Below are positions 50,731-58,827 of a stretch of 64,000 nucleotides of DNA, piece by piece; the first letter of the stretch is position 1; every line of letters starts with the position of its first letter. The DNA lies in contig UQWH01000004.1 in the NCBI GenBank assembly GCA_900544705.1, positions 4,554 through 68,553 of the forward strand, given 5' to 3'. The translations under genes and the position numbers were made by a program. The notes below the pieces were generated by a model. The model saw nothing but the letters and a program-made list of their open reading frames with translations, searched no databases and was not told where the DNA came from. The DNA comes from an uncultured Eubacteriales bacterium. GTDB taxonomy: Bacteria > Bacillota > Clostridia > Oscillospirales > Oscillospiraceae.

Positions 50731-51749
50731 CAGTAGACTCCGTTTGTCGCTTCAAAGTGTGTCGGTGCGGAGATCGCCTCACCGCCGGCCTTGACCCATT
50801 GGGCAACCATGTCGATCATTTCGAGGCCGCCGATCGAGGGTGCGCCCATCCAGTTGACCATCTTCTGGCAGTTGCTGAACAGGGCGGACTGTACCTCCTC
50901 GCCGGTAAAGACCGGCTCGCGGCCGAGACGCTTGCCCAGCTCCCTCGCTGCCCAGCGGATGGAGAATGCCTCCGGGCTGGAAACGTTCAGCTTTTCGGGC
51001 GGAACGGCGGTGCGCAGCAAAGAACGGATGGCAAATTCGCAGACATCCCCCTGCCAGATGCAGTTGAAAACGCCCTGGCTGACGTCGATGGGGCGGCCTT
51101 CCATAATGGCGTTGGCAATGTCATAGAGCACGCCGTAGCGAAGATCAATGGCATAGTTCAGGCGGAAGAGGAGCATGGGCGTTTCGTTCTGTACGCTGCA
51201 ATGCTCCAGAACACGCTCACGGCCCAGACAGGTCTGCGCGTACTCGCCGATGGGATGCGGCGTATCTTCCTCGCAGAAGCCGCCGCTCACGACGGGCGCC
51301 ATACCGTATACATTGCCCGTGGAGAAGGCGACGATGCGGGAATGGGGGAAACGCTCCGCCACGAGGTAGGGCAGGGTGACATTGATATGCCAGGTCAGGG
51401 ATTCGTTGCCCTCCGTTCCGAACTTCTTGCCGACCATATAGATGATGTTTTCGGCCTCCGGCAGGGCGGCGAGCTGCTTCGGATCGGAGAGATCGGCCTC
51501 GATGACCTCAACGCCTGCCTGGCGCATCGTTTCCGGCGCGTCGGGGCGGTCAAACAGGGACACGGCCAGGACACGGGCGCCGGTTCCGGCGGCATCCACG
51601 CCGCGCTTGGCAAGGACCGCCATGGCCGGGCCGACCTTACCGCCGGCGCCGAGGATCATAATGTCGCCTTTCAGGCGCTTTAAGTCCTCGACCAGACGGT
51701 CGCTGGGACGCGTCATAAATTCCATCAATTCTTTTGTGGTATGTAACAT
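50730..51749 (-). CDS. NAD-dependent epimerase/dehydratase-family protein, altered active site
   Basis: 339 residues from the ATG at 51749 (GAAAGGGG six bases upstream). Extended short-chain dehydrogenase fold with the nucleotide loop GAGGKVGP (residues 34-41), FSTGNVYG (about 142-149) and a C-terminal substrate domain. The catalytic YxxxK is YAQTC (Tyr170, Cys174): the lysine is not in place. This variant occurs in a poorly studied group annotated as sugar epimerases; it may be a reductase, a dehydratase or a binding protein. Divergent from lacI, so probably part of its regulon. Confidence 0.8.
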   Translation of the reverse strand: MLHTTKELMEFMTRPSDRLVEDLKRLKGDIMILGAGGKVGPAMAVLAKRGVDAAGTGARVLAVSLFDRPDAPETMRQAGVEVIEADLSDPKQLAALPEAENIIYMVGKKFGTEGNESLTWHINVTLPYLVAERFPHSRIVAFSTGNVYGMAPVVSGGFCEEDTPHPIGEYAQTCLGRERVLEHCSVQNETPMLLFRLNYAIDLRYGVLYDIANAIMEGRPIDVSQGVFNCIWQGDVCEFAIRSLLRTAVPPEKLNVSSPEAFSIRWAARELGKRLGREPVFTGEEVQSALFSNCQKMVNWMGAPSIGGLEMIDMVAQWVKAGGEAISAPTHFEATNGVY

Positions 51750-51760
51750 ATAAATACCCC

Positions 51761-51818
51761 TTTCAATATTTTTTTTGAAATAATTTGTATTGCATTTTGC
51801 TTTCTGACAAGGTAGAAT
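51761..51818. promoter_or_regulatory. Divergent promoter region of lacI-like and epimerase-like genes
   Basis: Plus-strand promoter TTGCAT (51790-51795), 17 bases, TAGAAT (51813-51818) for the regulator gene. An inverted repeat TTTCAA...TTGAAA (51761-51780) lies near the epimerase start; it lacks the central CG of the operators at 53747 and 53922, so it may serve another factor. Confidence 0.6.
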
Positions 51819-51842
51819 AAAAAGAAAAAAGAGGTGAACGCA

Positions 51843-52895
51843 GTGGCAAAGCAGGCAACGATTCGGGAAGTGGCAAAACTGGCGGGGGTGTCGATCGCGA
51901 CGGCCTCGCGCGCGCTGAACAATCCGGACTATCCGGTCGATGCGCGGCTGCGGCAGAAGGTGCGCGATGCGGCAGACAAGCTGCAATATGTGCCCAACGT
52001 GATGGCGCAGGCGCTGCGCCGCGACAGCTGCCATGACATCGGTCTGGTGATCCCGAATGTGTCCAACCCTTTCTATCTGCAGACCATGCTCGGCATCAAT
52101 AACGTGCTTGCGCAGCAGTCTTATCAGATGATCCTGTGCAACACCATGCGCAATGCGGAGCAGGAACGCAGCTATCTGCGTCAGCTTTATGAGCGGCAGA
52201 CCAAGGGAATTATCATCTCTACAGTGGACGAAAGCTGCGACGTGATCAAGGAATATGCGCGGCGCGGCATGAAATTTGTCCTGCTCGACCAGCTCCCGGA
52301 CGGTGTGGAAAGCCCCGGTATTCATTTTGATTCCCGCGCCGGCGCACGCATGGCAGCGGAATACCTGATCTCTCAGGGTCACCGCCGCATCGCCTTCGCG
52401 ACAATGCCCATGACGCGCTGGACCCGTATCGAGATGCACAAGGGCTACCGCGATGCCCACCTGATGAGCAACCTTCCGTATGACCCTGCGCTTGTCTATG
52501 AATCCACGCCCGATCCGGCCAGCCTGTCCGACGATCCGGAACTGCAGGCCGGGCACGAGATTGCCTCCCGCTTTCTTCATGATGGCCGTAAAGCGACGGC
52601 AATCATGTGCAACAACGACATGGTCGCGATCGGCGTGATCCAGACCCTGCTCAAGCACGGCGTGCGTGTGCCGCAGGATGTTTCCGTGATGGGCTTTGAC
52701 GACATTCCCTTCGCTTCCGCTTTCCTGCCGGCTCTGACGACGATCCACTGTCCCGCCGCGGAAACCGGACGTCTCGCCGCACTGATGATGCTCGATATGC
52801 TCAGCAACAATACCAACAACGCAATGGCGGTTTCTATGAATCTGGCCCCGAGCCTGGTCGTCCGGGATTCCGTCTGTGCGATCACGCCGGCCTAG
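51843..52895 (+). CDS. LacI-family transcriptional regulator
   Basis: 350 residues from the GTG at 51843 (AGAGGTGA eight bases upstream). N-terminal helix-turn-helix TIREVAKLAGVSIATASRAL and hinge QYVPNVMAQALR, then a sugar-binding periplasmic-type domain (GLVIPNVSNPF near residue 60, GFDDIPFASAFLPALTTI near 285). It should bind GAAAACGTTTTC-type palindromes, two of which flank the promoter of the transport operon at 54025. Effector is probably the imported compound or a metabolite. It overlaps the convergent Gfo/Idh gene by four bases. Confidence 0.92.
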   Translation: MAKQATIREVAKLAGVSIATASRALNNPDYPVDARLRQKVRDAADKLQYVPNVMAQALRRDSCHDIGLVIPNVSNPFYLQTMLGINNVLAQQSYQMILCNTMRNAEQERSYLRQLYERQTKGIIISTVDESCDVIKEYARRGMKFVLLDQLPDGVESPGIHFDSRAGARMAAEYLISQGHRRIAFATMPMTRWTRIEMHKGYRDAHLMSNLPYDPALVYESTPDPASLSDDPELQAGHEIASRFLHDGRKATAIMCNNDMVAIGVIQTLLKHGVRVPQDVSVMGFDDIPFASAFLPALTTIHCPAAETGRLAALMMLDMLSNNTNNAMAVSMNLAPSLVVRDSVCAITPA

Positions 52896-53677
52896 CCGCG
52901 CAGCCCGGCGATGATCGCCTCCATCAGCTTCACAGAACTCACAAGACGCTCGGCGCAGCCGGGCGTTTCTTTTTTTATCACGGAAAGAAAGTGCTTCATC
53001 CCGGCCGGATAACAGCCCTGGTCGTCCAGAAGGTAGGTACGGTCGGCCAGAAGGATCGGCGGCTGCACTCCCGGCGTGGAACGCAGATGCACGGTAAAAT
53101 CAGGATAAAGGACATCCGCAGTGACGACCGAGTTTTCGCACCGGGCCTGCACGGCGTGAAAACCTCCGCCGAACAGGCAGGTGCACAGATCGGTCAGGTG
53201 ACTGCCGTAAAAATACCATCCGCCGAAGGGAGAAAACGGGTCTGCCTGATAAGTCAGCGTATATTCCGGACAGCGGGGGAGCGCCGCGCAGAGTTCATGC
53301 ACCTGCGGCGTGAAGCAGATGGTCGAACCGCCGGTACAGGGCGTGCCCGTTTTGTGGCTCAGATCAGCCATGGCGCGCGCCTGCGCGACGTCGCAAGCAA
53401 AGGGCTTGTCCACAAATACGGCTTTTCCCTGCTTCAGAGCGAGCTCGGCCAGCGCTGCGTGCAGATAACCCTCGCGGAGCAGGAGCAGCACGGCATCCGA
53501 GTGCGTGATGACCTCCTCGGCGGAGACACAGACTTCGAAGTCCGTTAAAGCAGGGAGGTGTTCCGGGGCGTCAAAGGCGCAGACCGGACCGATGCGCTGC
53601 CCGGGCGGCAGCAGGTCAAGTGCCTGCTGAAAAAAGCGCAGATGCTTGCTGCGCGCGCCGATCGCTCCAAGAATCAT
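52892..53677 (-). CDS. Short Gfo/Idh/MocA-family oxidoreductase-like protein
   Basis: 261 residues, shorter than the usual 340-380. The N-terminus MILGAIGARSKHLRFF gives an atypical nucleotide loop. The family EKP motif is present as FVDKPFACDV (about 90-99), followed by TGGSTICFTPQVHEL and FGGWYFYGSHLTDL, the substrate-domain sheet with its His. It is convergent with lacI and divergent from the transport operon, its promoter lying next to operator 1. Probably oxidises a sugar, inositol or similar polyol with NAD; the shortened, unusual loop makes activity uncertain. Confidence 0.75.
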   Translation of the reverse strand: MILGAIGARSKHLRFFQQALDLLPPGQRIGPVCAFDAPEHLPALTDFEVCVSAEEVITHSDAVLLLLREGYLHAALAELALKQGKAVFVDKPFACDVAQARAMADLSHKTGTPCTGGSTICFTPQVHELCAALPRCPEYTLTYQADPFSPFGGWYFYGSHLTDLCTCLFGGGFHAVQARCENSVVTADVLYPDFTVHLRSTPGVQPPILLADRTYLLDDQGCYPAGMKHFLSVIKKETPGCAERLVSSVKLMEAIIAGLRG

Positions 53678-53746
53678 ACGTGCTCCCCTTTTCGCATTCC
53701 GTACTTACCTGATTATATCGGTTTGGTATAAAATAGTCAATATTTC

Positions 53747-53760
53747 AGAAAACGTTTTCT
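53747..53760. promoter_or_regulatory. LacI-type operator 1
   Basis: AGAAAACGTTTTCT, a perfect 14-bp palindrome with central CG, 32 bases upstream of the -35 box of the transport operon and about 70 bases upstream of the divergent Gfo/Idh gene. Confidence 0.8.
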
Positions 53761-53791
53761 ATATTTTTCTAAAAAATTTCTGAAAAAAGTC

Positions 53792-53820
53792 TTGCATAAA
53801 TTGCACAACTGTGGTATTCT
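53792..53820 (+). promoter_or_regulatory. Promoter of the Liv-type transport and catabolic operon
   Basis: TTGCAT (53792-53797), 17 bases, TATTCT (53815-53820). It lies between the two LacI-type operators. The resulting leader is about 200 bases and contains operator 2. Confidence 0.7.
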
Positions 53821-53921
53821 CGAACTAGCAAAACAAGTGAAATTGATGAATTATCAGTACAAGTTTTTCCGATTCGTCAGTTCGCACAAAACCTACACCG
53901 ACTTCTTGTGCAGAGGTTATA

Positions 53922-53935
53922 AGAAAACGTTTTCC
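53922..53935. promoter_or_regulatory. LacI-type operator 2
   Basis: AGAAAACGTTTTCC, 12-bp perfect core GAAAACGTTTTC, about 100 bases downstream of the promoter and 175 bases (centre to centre) from operator 1. Such a pair could support DNA looping or a roadblock. Confidence 0.78.
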
Positions 53936-54024
53936 GAAAAAGTGGAACGCTTTCGCTCTGCGAATTCCGTATCGCTTCTGCGCCGGCTGCGCAGTGTGAT
54001 AAAAATTTTATGGAGGAACAAATG

Positions 54025-55278
54025 ATGAAGAAAGTTATCGCATTGCTTCTCGCTCTCACCATGATCGCCGCCCTGTTCGTTGGCTGCGCGAAGAATGATG
54101 AGAAGCCCTCGGAGGACAACAAGCCCTCTGAAAGCACCCCCGCAAGCTCCGACGACAACAACGAGCCTGCCAATACCGACCCGATCAAGATCGGCAGCAT
54201 TCAGGACCTTTCCGGCAGCGCTTCCATCGCGGGCCAGCCGCAGGCATGGGGCGTTGAGTACGCTGTCCGCCTCATCAATGAAAACGGCGGCATCAACGGC
54301 CGTCAGATCGAGCTGTACACCCGCGACTGCCAGAACGATGCCGAAGTCGGCGTGACCTGCTACCGCGAGCTCGTCGATGAGATCGGCGTGTGCGCCATCA
54401 TCGGACCGGCTCTGTCCAACCCCGCTTCCGCATGGGTCGAGCTGGCCACCGAGGACAAGATCCCCATCGTCGGCCACTTCATGGACGACCTCTGCACCAC
54501 CGACCCCGACACCGGCGACGCATATCCTTATATGTTCCTGGCTGAGCCGTCCTGCGCCGTGCAGAGCTACATCGTTGCCGAATACGCAATGACCAAGCTG
54601 AACGTCAAGACCACCGCCACCCTGTACAACACCTCCAACGCCTTCGCGGTTGCCCATGAGACTCCGTTTGTTGACTACATGAAGAACAACGGCGGCGAAG
54701 TCCTCACCGAGGAAACCTTCGGCTGGACCGACACCGACTACTCCGCACAGGCACAGAAGATCGCCGCCCTGAACCCGGATGCCGTTTTCCTCTGCGACTA
54801 TGCCGCTCAGGTCTCCGCCGCTTACGACAACCTGCGTGACGCCGGCTATACCGGCATCATCCTCGGTGCCAACACCCTGTGCACCCCGTTCGACACCCTT
54901 GTCAAGAACGAGATCAAGGACGTCTACTTCGTTCAAAACTATGATCTGCCCGAGGGCAAGATCGGCGAACTGACCGACATCCACATGAAGGAAACCGGCA
55001 CTGCGTTCCGCAGCACCAACGTCGGCTTCGGCTGGGACGCCATGCAGGTTCTTGCCAGCGCCATGCTCCAGGCAAAGGAGCCTACGGACGGCGAAGAAGT
55101 CCGTGGCATTCTTGAGAACAACACGAAGGACGTGGAGTCCTGCGGCGGCGAAATGATCACCATTGATCCGTCCATCCATCGTCCGACCCGTGACATGAAG
55201 ATGTACATCGCAAGCTATGACGACAGCGGCGCTCTGGTCTATCTTGATCTGCTGTCCTCCGACTACAAGGCGAACTAA
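54025..55278 (+). CDS. Branched-chain-amino-acid-type ABC binding lipoprotein
   Basis: 417 residues from the ATG at 54025, eight bases after GGAGG (the ATG just before is also possible). Lipoprotein signal ending LFVGC, a Ser/Asp/Glu-rich tether (about 22-50), then the LivJ-type fold: IKIGSIQDLSGSASIAG, ENGGINGRQIELYTRDCQND and AQKIAALNPDAVFLCDYAAQ. Liv-type systems import branched-chain amino acids, urea, amides, and in some cases aromatic acids or sugars. The catabolic genes downstream suggest this one is not for branched-chain amino acids. The extended acidic tether fits a Gram-positive host. Confidence 0.92.
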   Translation: MKKVIALLLALTMIAALFVGCAKNDEKPSEDNKPSESTPASSDDNNEPANTDPIKIGSIQDLSGSASIAGQPQAWGVEYAVRLINENGGINGRQIELYTRDCQNDAEVGVTCYRELVDEIGVCAIIGPALSNPASAWVELATEDKIPIVGHFMDDLCTTDPDTGDAYPYMFLAEPSCAVQSYIVAEYAMTKLNVKTTATLYNTSNAFAVAHETPFVDYMKNNGGEVLTEETFGWTDTDYSAQAQKIAALNPDAVFLCDYAAQVSAAYDNLRDAGYTGIILGANTLCTPFDTLVKNEIKDVYFVQNYDLPEGKIGELTDIHMKETGTAFRSTNVGFGWDAMQVLASAMLQAKEPTDGEEVRGILENNTKDVESCGGEMITIDPSIHRPTRDMKMYIASYDDSGALVYLDLLSSDYKAN

Positions 55279-55289
55279 ACGATTCATTC

Positions 55290-55500
55290 CGGCCGCAATC
55301 TTTCGTCATTCGGAATGAGGAACCGAGCGTCCGGTTCCGACCGTGGCGTCGTCTTCCCGCAGCCCCTGACCGGGCTGCGGGAAGGGCGTCAGGGGATGTG
55401 CTGCAAAACGGGAAAGTCTTCCTGAGTCAGGCAGAGAATCGAGGCAAAAGATCAGTGATGGATTCTTGCTCTCAATGGGGTGATCCGGTTTTGCGGCATT
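55290..55500 (+). other. Structured intergenic region between binding protein and permeases
   Basis: In this 245-base gap: CATTCCG/CGGAATG, GGAACCG/CGGTTCC, and a perfect 13-bp stem CTTCCCGCAGCCC/GGGCTGCGGGAAG (55353-55365 with 55372-55384), plus a long-range TGCTGCAAAAC/GTTTTGCGGCA pairing ending just before the next ribosome binding site. No T-run follows the strong stem. It probably sets a higher level of binding protein by mRNA processing or partial termination. No ORF with a start signal. Confidence 0.55.
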
Positions 55501-55523
55501 TCTTTTTATAAAGGAGCGTAATT

Positions 55524-56405
55524 ATGACACTTCAACTACTCGTCAGCGGCATTTCCCTCGGCGCGGTCTATGCCTTGATCGCAGTGGGCTTTGCCATCGT
55601 TTTCAGCATCCTGAAATTCAGTAATTTTGCCCACGGCGGCATGATCAGCGCCTGCGCTTTCATCGGCTATTTTTTCCAGGCATCCTTCGATAATCCGCCC
55701 CCCTTCTATGTTACCGTCCTGTTTACGACCCTGTGCGGCGTCGCAATGGCTCTGCTGATCGACACGGTGGCCTACCGCCGCATCCGCAAGAAGCAGGCGC
55801 CGACCCTGTACTATTTTCTCGCATCCATTACGGTTGCAATTCTCATTGAGCAGATTTTGAACGTGTTCTTCGGCAAGAACATCTACGCCTTCCCGGCGGT
55901 GTTCTCCAGCACGACTTTCCATATTGGCAGCCTTCGCTTCTCCAGCATCGACACCCTGATCCTTGTGATTTCTCTGGTGATTCTGGCGATCCTGCTCTAT
56001 GTCATCAACAAGACCCGCATCGGCCTTGCCATCCGCGCCGTTGCGATCAACCCGGCGGCAAGCCGCCTGATGGGCATCAACTCCAGCGTCGTCATTATGA
56101 CGGTTTTCGCCATTGCCGGCGCGCTGGCCGGTATCTCCGGCGTGCTGCTGGGCGCGAAGTATTCTGTCTATCCCTCTCTGGGCGCTTCCATGATGCTCAA
56201 GGGCTTCATCGCCTCTGTCATCGGCGGCCTCGGCAGCCTGAGCGGTGCGATCCCTGCGGCGATCATCCTTGGTGTCGTGGAGATGGTGCTGACCTACTGG
56301 CTGGGCTCCCTGTCCACCCCCATTATTCTCTTCGGCATCATGCTGGTGTTCCTTGCGGTCCGTCCCGAGGGCATTGCCGGCAAGTTTGCCAAGGATAAGG
56401 TTTAA
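55524..56405 (+). CDS. Liv-type ABC permease (LivH)
   Basis: 293 residues, about eight helices, AAAGGAG before the ATG. LivH family features: GAVYALIAVGFAIVFSILKFSNFAHGG at the N-terminus and the ATPase contact RAVAINPAASRLMGI (about 171-185), ending GMLVFLAVRPEGI-like. It forms a heterodimer with the LivM-type protein encoded 11 bases downstream. Confidence 0.93.
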   Translation: MTLQLLVSGISLGAVYALIAVGFAIVFSILKFSNFAHGGMISACAFIGYFFQASFDNPPPFYVTVLFTTLCGVAMALLIDTVAYRRIRKKQAPTLYYFLASITVAILIEQILNVFFGKNIYAFPAVFSSTTFHIGSLRFSSIDTLILVISLVILAILLYVINKTRIGLAIRAVAINPAASRLMGINSSVVIMTVFAIAGALAGISGVLLGAKYSVYPSLGASMMLKGFIASVIGGLGSLSGAIPAAIILGVVEMVLTYWLGSLSTPIILFGIMLVFLAVRPEGIAGKFAKDKV

Positions 56406-56416
56406 GGAGGCACGCT

Positions 56417-57322
56417 ATGAGTAATTATCAGCTTTCCCTGATCATGATGGCCTGCATTTCCGTCATCACGGTCTGCGGCGTGTTCTCCATGACCAGTCTG
56501 GCCGGAATGTTCTCTCTGGGTCAGGCGGCCTATATGTCCATCTGCGCATACCTCACCTTCTGCCTTGCAAAGTACCTGACGCTCCCGATCTGGTTCACCG
56601 CGGTGATCGGTATCGTGGCCAGCGGCGCGGTCGCGCTGATCATCAGCCTGCCGACGCTGAAGCTCCGCCGCGACTACTTCGCCCTGCTCTCGGTCGCCTT
56701 CGGACAGATGGTCTCTGCGATCGTCATTCTGCTGGGCGACTACACCAACGCCTCCATCGGCTTTTCCAAGATTCCGAAGGTCAAGGGCCTTGTGTGGATC
56801 ATCCTCGGCATCACTGCCGTGATCGTTTTCATGGTGCGCAACCTCAAATACTCCCGCTTCGGCCGGATGTGCATCGCGCTCAAGACCGATGAGATCGCCG
56901 CCCGCAGCTTCGGCATCGATGTCTACAAGCTGAAGGTCAAAATCTATGTGTTGGCTTCCATGATCGCCGCGGTCGGCGGCATCTGCTACGGCCTGCGCAA
57001 CCGCGTCATTTCCCCGGACGCCTTTGACTGGTCGCTGTCCGCAGAGATGCAGATCCTGCTCTTCTTCGGCGGCACGAACTCCCTGACCGGCTCCATCATT
57101 TCTGCAGCTGCGCTGAAGGTTCTGCCCGAGTTCCTCAAGGGCATCAAGCTCTTCGGCATCGACCTGCAGAGCTTCAAAACCGTCATCTACTGCCTGCTGA
57201 TCATTGTCGTTATCAATTTTCGCACCAAGGGCATTATGGGCGAGCGTGAGCTGAGCTTCGCATGGCTCAAGCGCACCTCGCAGCGCCGCAGCATGGAGCG
57301 GAGCAAGGAGGGAAAATCATGA
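56417..57322 (+). CDS. Liv-type ABC permease (LivM)
   Basis: 301 residues, about eight helices; AAGGAGG before the ATG. SLAGMFSLGQAAYMSICAY and the ATPase-coupling RMCIALKTDEIAARSFGIDVYKLKV (about 153-178) are LivM signatures. GGTNSLTGSIISAA near 219 is the conserved pore loop. The C-terminal tail is basic. Its stop overlaps the LivG-type start (ATGA). Confidence 0.93.
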   Translation: MSNYQLSLIMMACISVITVCGVFSMTSLAGMFSLGQAAYMSICAYLTFCLAKYLTLPIWFTAVIGIVASGAVALIISLPTLKLRRDYFALLSVAFGQMVSAIVILLGDYTNASIGFSKIPKVKGLVWIILGITAVIVFMVRNLKYSRFGRMCIALKTDEIAARSFGIDVYKLKVKIYVLASMIAAVGGICYGLRNRVISPDAFDWSLSAEMQILLFFGGTNSLTGSIISAAALKVLPEFLKGIKLFGIDLQSFKTVIYCLLIIVVINFRTKGIMGERELSFAWLKRTSQRRSMERSKEGKS

Positions 57323-58092
57323 GTACCTGTGTTCTGAAACTGGAGCATCTGCGCAAGAGCTTCGGCGGCGTCGAGGCAGTCAAGGATTTTTCCTTCTCCA
57401 TCGACGAGGGCGAGATCGTTGCCATCATCGGCCCGAACGGCGCAGGCAAAACCACGATCTTCAACCTGATCTCCAAGATCTATCAGCCGGATAATGGCAC
57501 GCTGACCTTTGCCGGGGAGGATATCACAAAGAAGTCCCAGATCGAGGTCGCCCGGCTCGGCATTTCGAGAACCTTCCAGAACACCCGCCTGTTTACCGGC
57601 CTGAATGTGCTGGACAACGTCAAGGCGGCGCTGGACTTCGACGGGAAATACAGCCTGTTTGAAGCAATGTTCCTTCTGCCGCGCCGCTGGAAGCAGGAAA
57701 AGGAAACGACCCGCCGTGCAATGGAGTGCCTGAAGCTGCTCAATCTCGATCAGTATGCCTCCGTGCGCCCGTCGAACCTACCCTACGGCATCCAGCGCCG
57801 CGTGGAGATCGCCCGCGCGCTGGTTTCCGACCCGAAGGTCCTGATGCTGGACGAGCCGGCTGCCGGTCTGAACCCGGAAGAGGTATTCCAGCTGGTGGAC
57901 TTCATCAAGGAGATCCATGAGAAATATCCCAAGCTCGCCATTCTGGTCATCGAGCACCGCATGGATCTGGTCATGAACCTCAGCGACTATATCTATGTGC
58001 AGGACTTCGGCCAGACCATCGCCAAGGGTGTGCCCGAGGAGATCCAGAGCAATCCTCTGGTGCTCAAGGCATATCTCGGAGAGGAGGAATAA
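57319..58092 (+). CDS. Liv-type ABC ATPase (LivG)
   Basis: 257 residues from the ATG at 57319 (AAGGAGG eight bases upstream). Walker A GPNGAGKTT, Walker B VLMLDEPAAGL, His in VIEHRMD, and the LivG-style signature NLPYGIQRR in place of LSGGQ, which is normal for this subunit. It powers import together with the LivF-type ATPase. Confidence 0.95.
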   Translation: MSTCVLKLEHLRKSFGGVEAVKDFSFSIDEGEIVAIIGPNGAGKTTIFNLISKIYQPDNGTLTFAGEDITKKSQIEVARLGISRTFQNTRLFTGLNVLDNVKAALDFDGKYSLFEAMFLLPRRWKQEKETTRRAMECLKLLNLDQYASVRPSNLPYGIQRRVEIARALVSDPKVLMLDEPAAGLNPEEVFQLVDFIKEIHEKYPKLAILVIEHRMDLVMNLSDYIYVQDFGQTIAKGVPEEIQSNPLVLKAYLGEEE

Positions 58093-58094
58093 GC

Positions 58095-58814
58095 GTGGGA
58101 AATATTCTGGAGATCCGCGGACTGAAGGTTTTTTACGGCGTGCATGAGGCCGTCTGCGGCGTGGATATGGACATTGCCGAAGGCTCCATCACGGCGATCA
58201 TCGGCTCCAACGGCGCCGGCAAAAGCACGATCATCAACGCCATTTCCGGCGCGGTGAAATACGAGGGCGAGATCTTCTGCCGCGGCGCGGCGCTTCCGAC
58301 CAAGGAAAACCGCGTGGTCCGGCAGGGCGTCGTACAGGTGCCGGAGGGCAGAAAGATCTTCCCCGGCCTGACCGTCGAGGAAAACCTCCGCGCGGGCGCT
58401 TATACCATCCGCGGCCACAAGGAGATCGAGCGCCTGCTGCAGGAGCAGTATGAGATGTTCCCGCGTCTGGGTGAGCGCCGCCAGCAGGACGCCGGCACGC
58501 TCTCCGGCGGCGAGCAGCAGATGCTGGCGATCTGCCGCGGCCTGATGGCCAAGCCCAAGATCCTGATGCTGGACGAGCCCTCTCTGGGCCTTGCGCCGGT
58601 CATCGTAAACGACGTTTTCCGCAATATCCAGCGCATCCGCGACGAGGGCATCACGGTGATCCTCGTCGAGCAGAACGCCAAAAAGTCCCTGAGCATCTGC
58701 GACTATGCCTACGTCATCGAGACCGGCCGCGTGGTCATGTCCGGCACCGGCAAGGAAATGCTGGAAAATCCGGAGGTCGCCGCCGCCTACCTCGGTTCCA
58801 CGAGAAATCAATAA
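58095..58814 (+). CDS. Liv-type ABC ATPase (LivF)
   Basis: 239 residues from a GTG at 58095 with GGAGG nine bases upstream, two bases after livG. Walker A GSNGAGKST, signature LSGGEQQ, Walker B ILMLDEPSLGL, His replaced in the usual LivF manner (LVEQNAKK). Completes a five-part Liv-type importer. Confidence 0.95.
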   Translation: MGNILEIRGLKVFYGVHEAVCGVDMDIAEGSITAIIGSNGAGKSTIINAISGAVKYEGEIFCRGAALPTKENRVVRQGVVQVPEGRKIFPGLTVEENLRAGAYTIRGHKEIERLLQEQYEMFPRLGERRQQDAGTLSGGEQQMLAICRGLMAKPKILMLDEPSLGLAPVIVNDVFRNIQRIRDEGITVILVEQNAKKSLSICDYAYVIETGRVVMSGTGKEMLENPEVAAAYLGSTRNQ

Positions 58815-58827
58815 GGAGAGAAAAAAC

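Noticed and set aside
51750..52748. N-terminal extension of the epimerase-like protein
   Set aside because: The frame runs antisense through the lacI gene; the ATG at 51749 has GAAAGGGG upstream and matches the protein family start.
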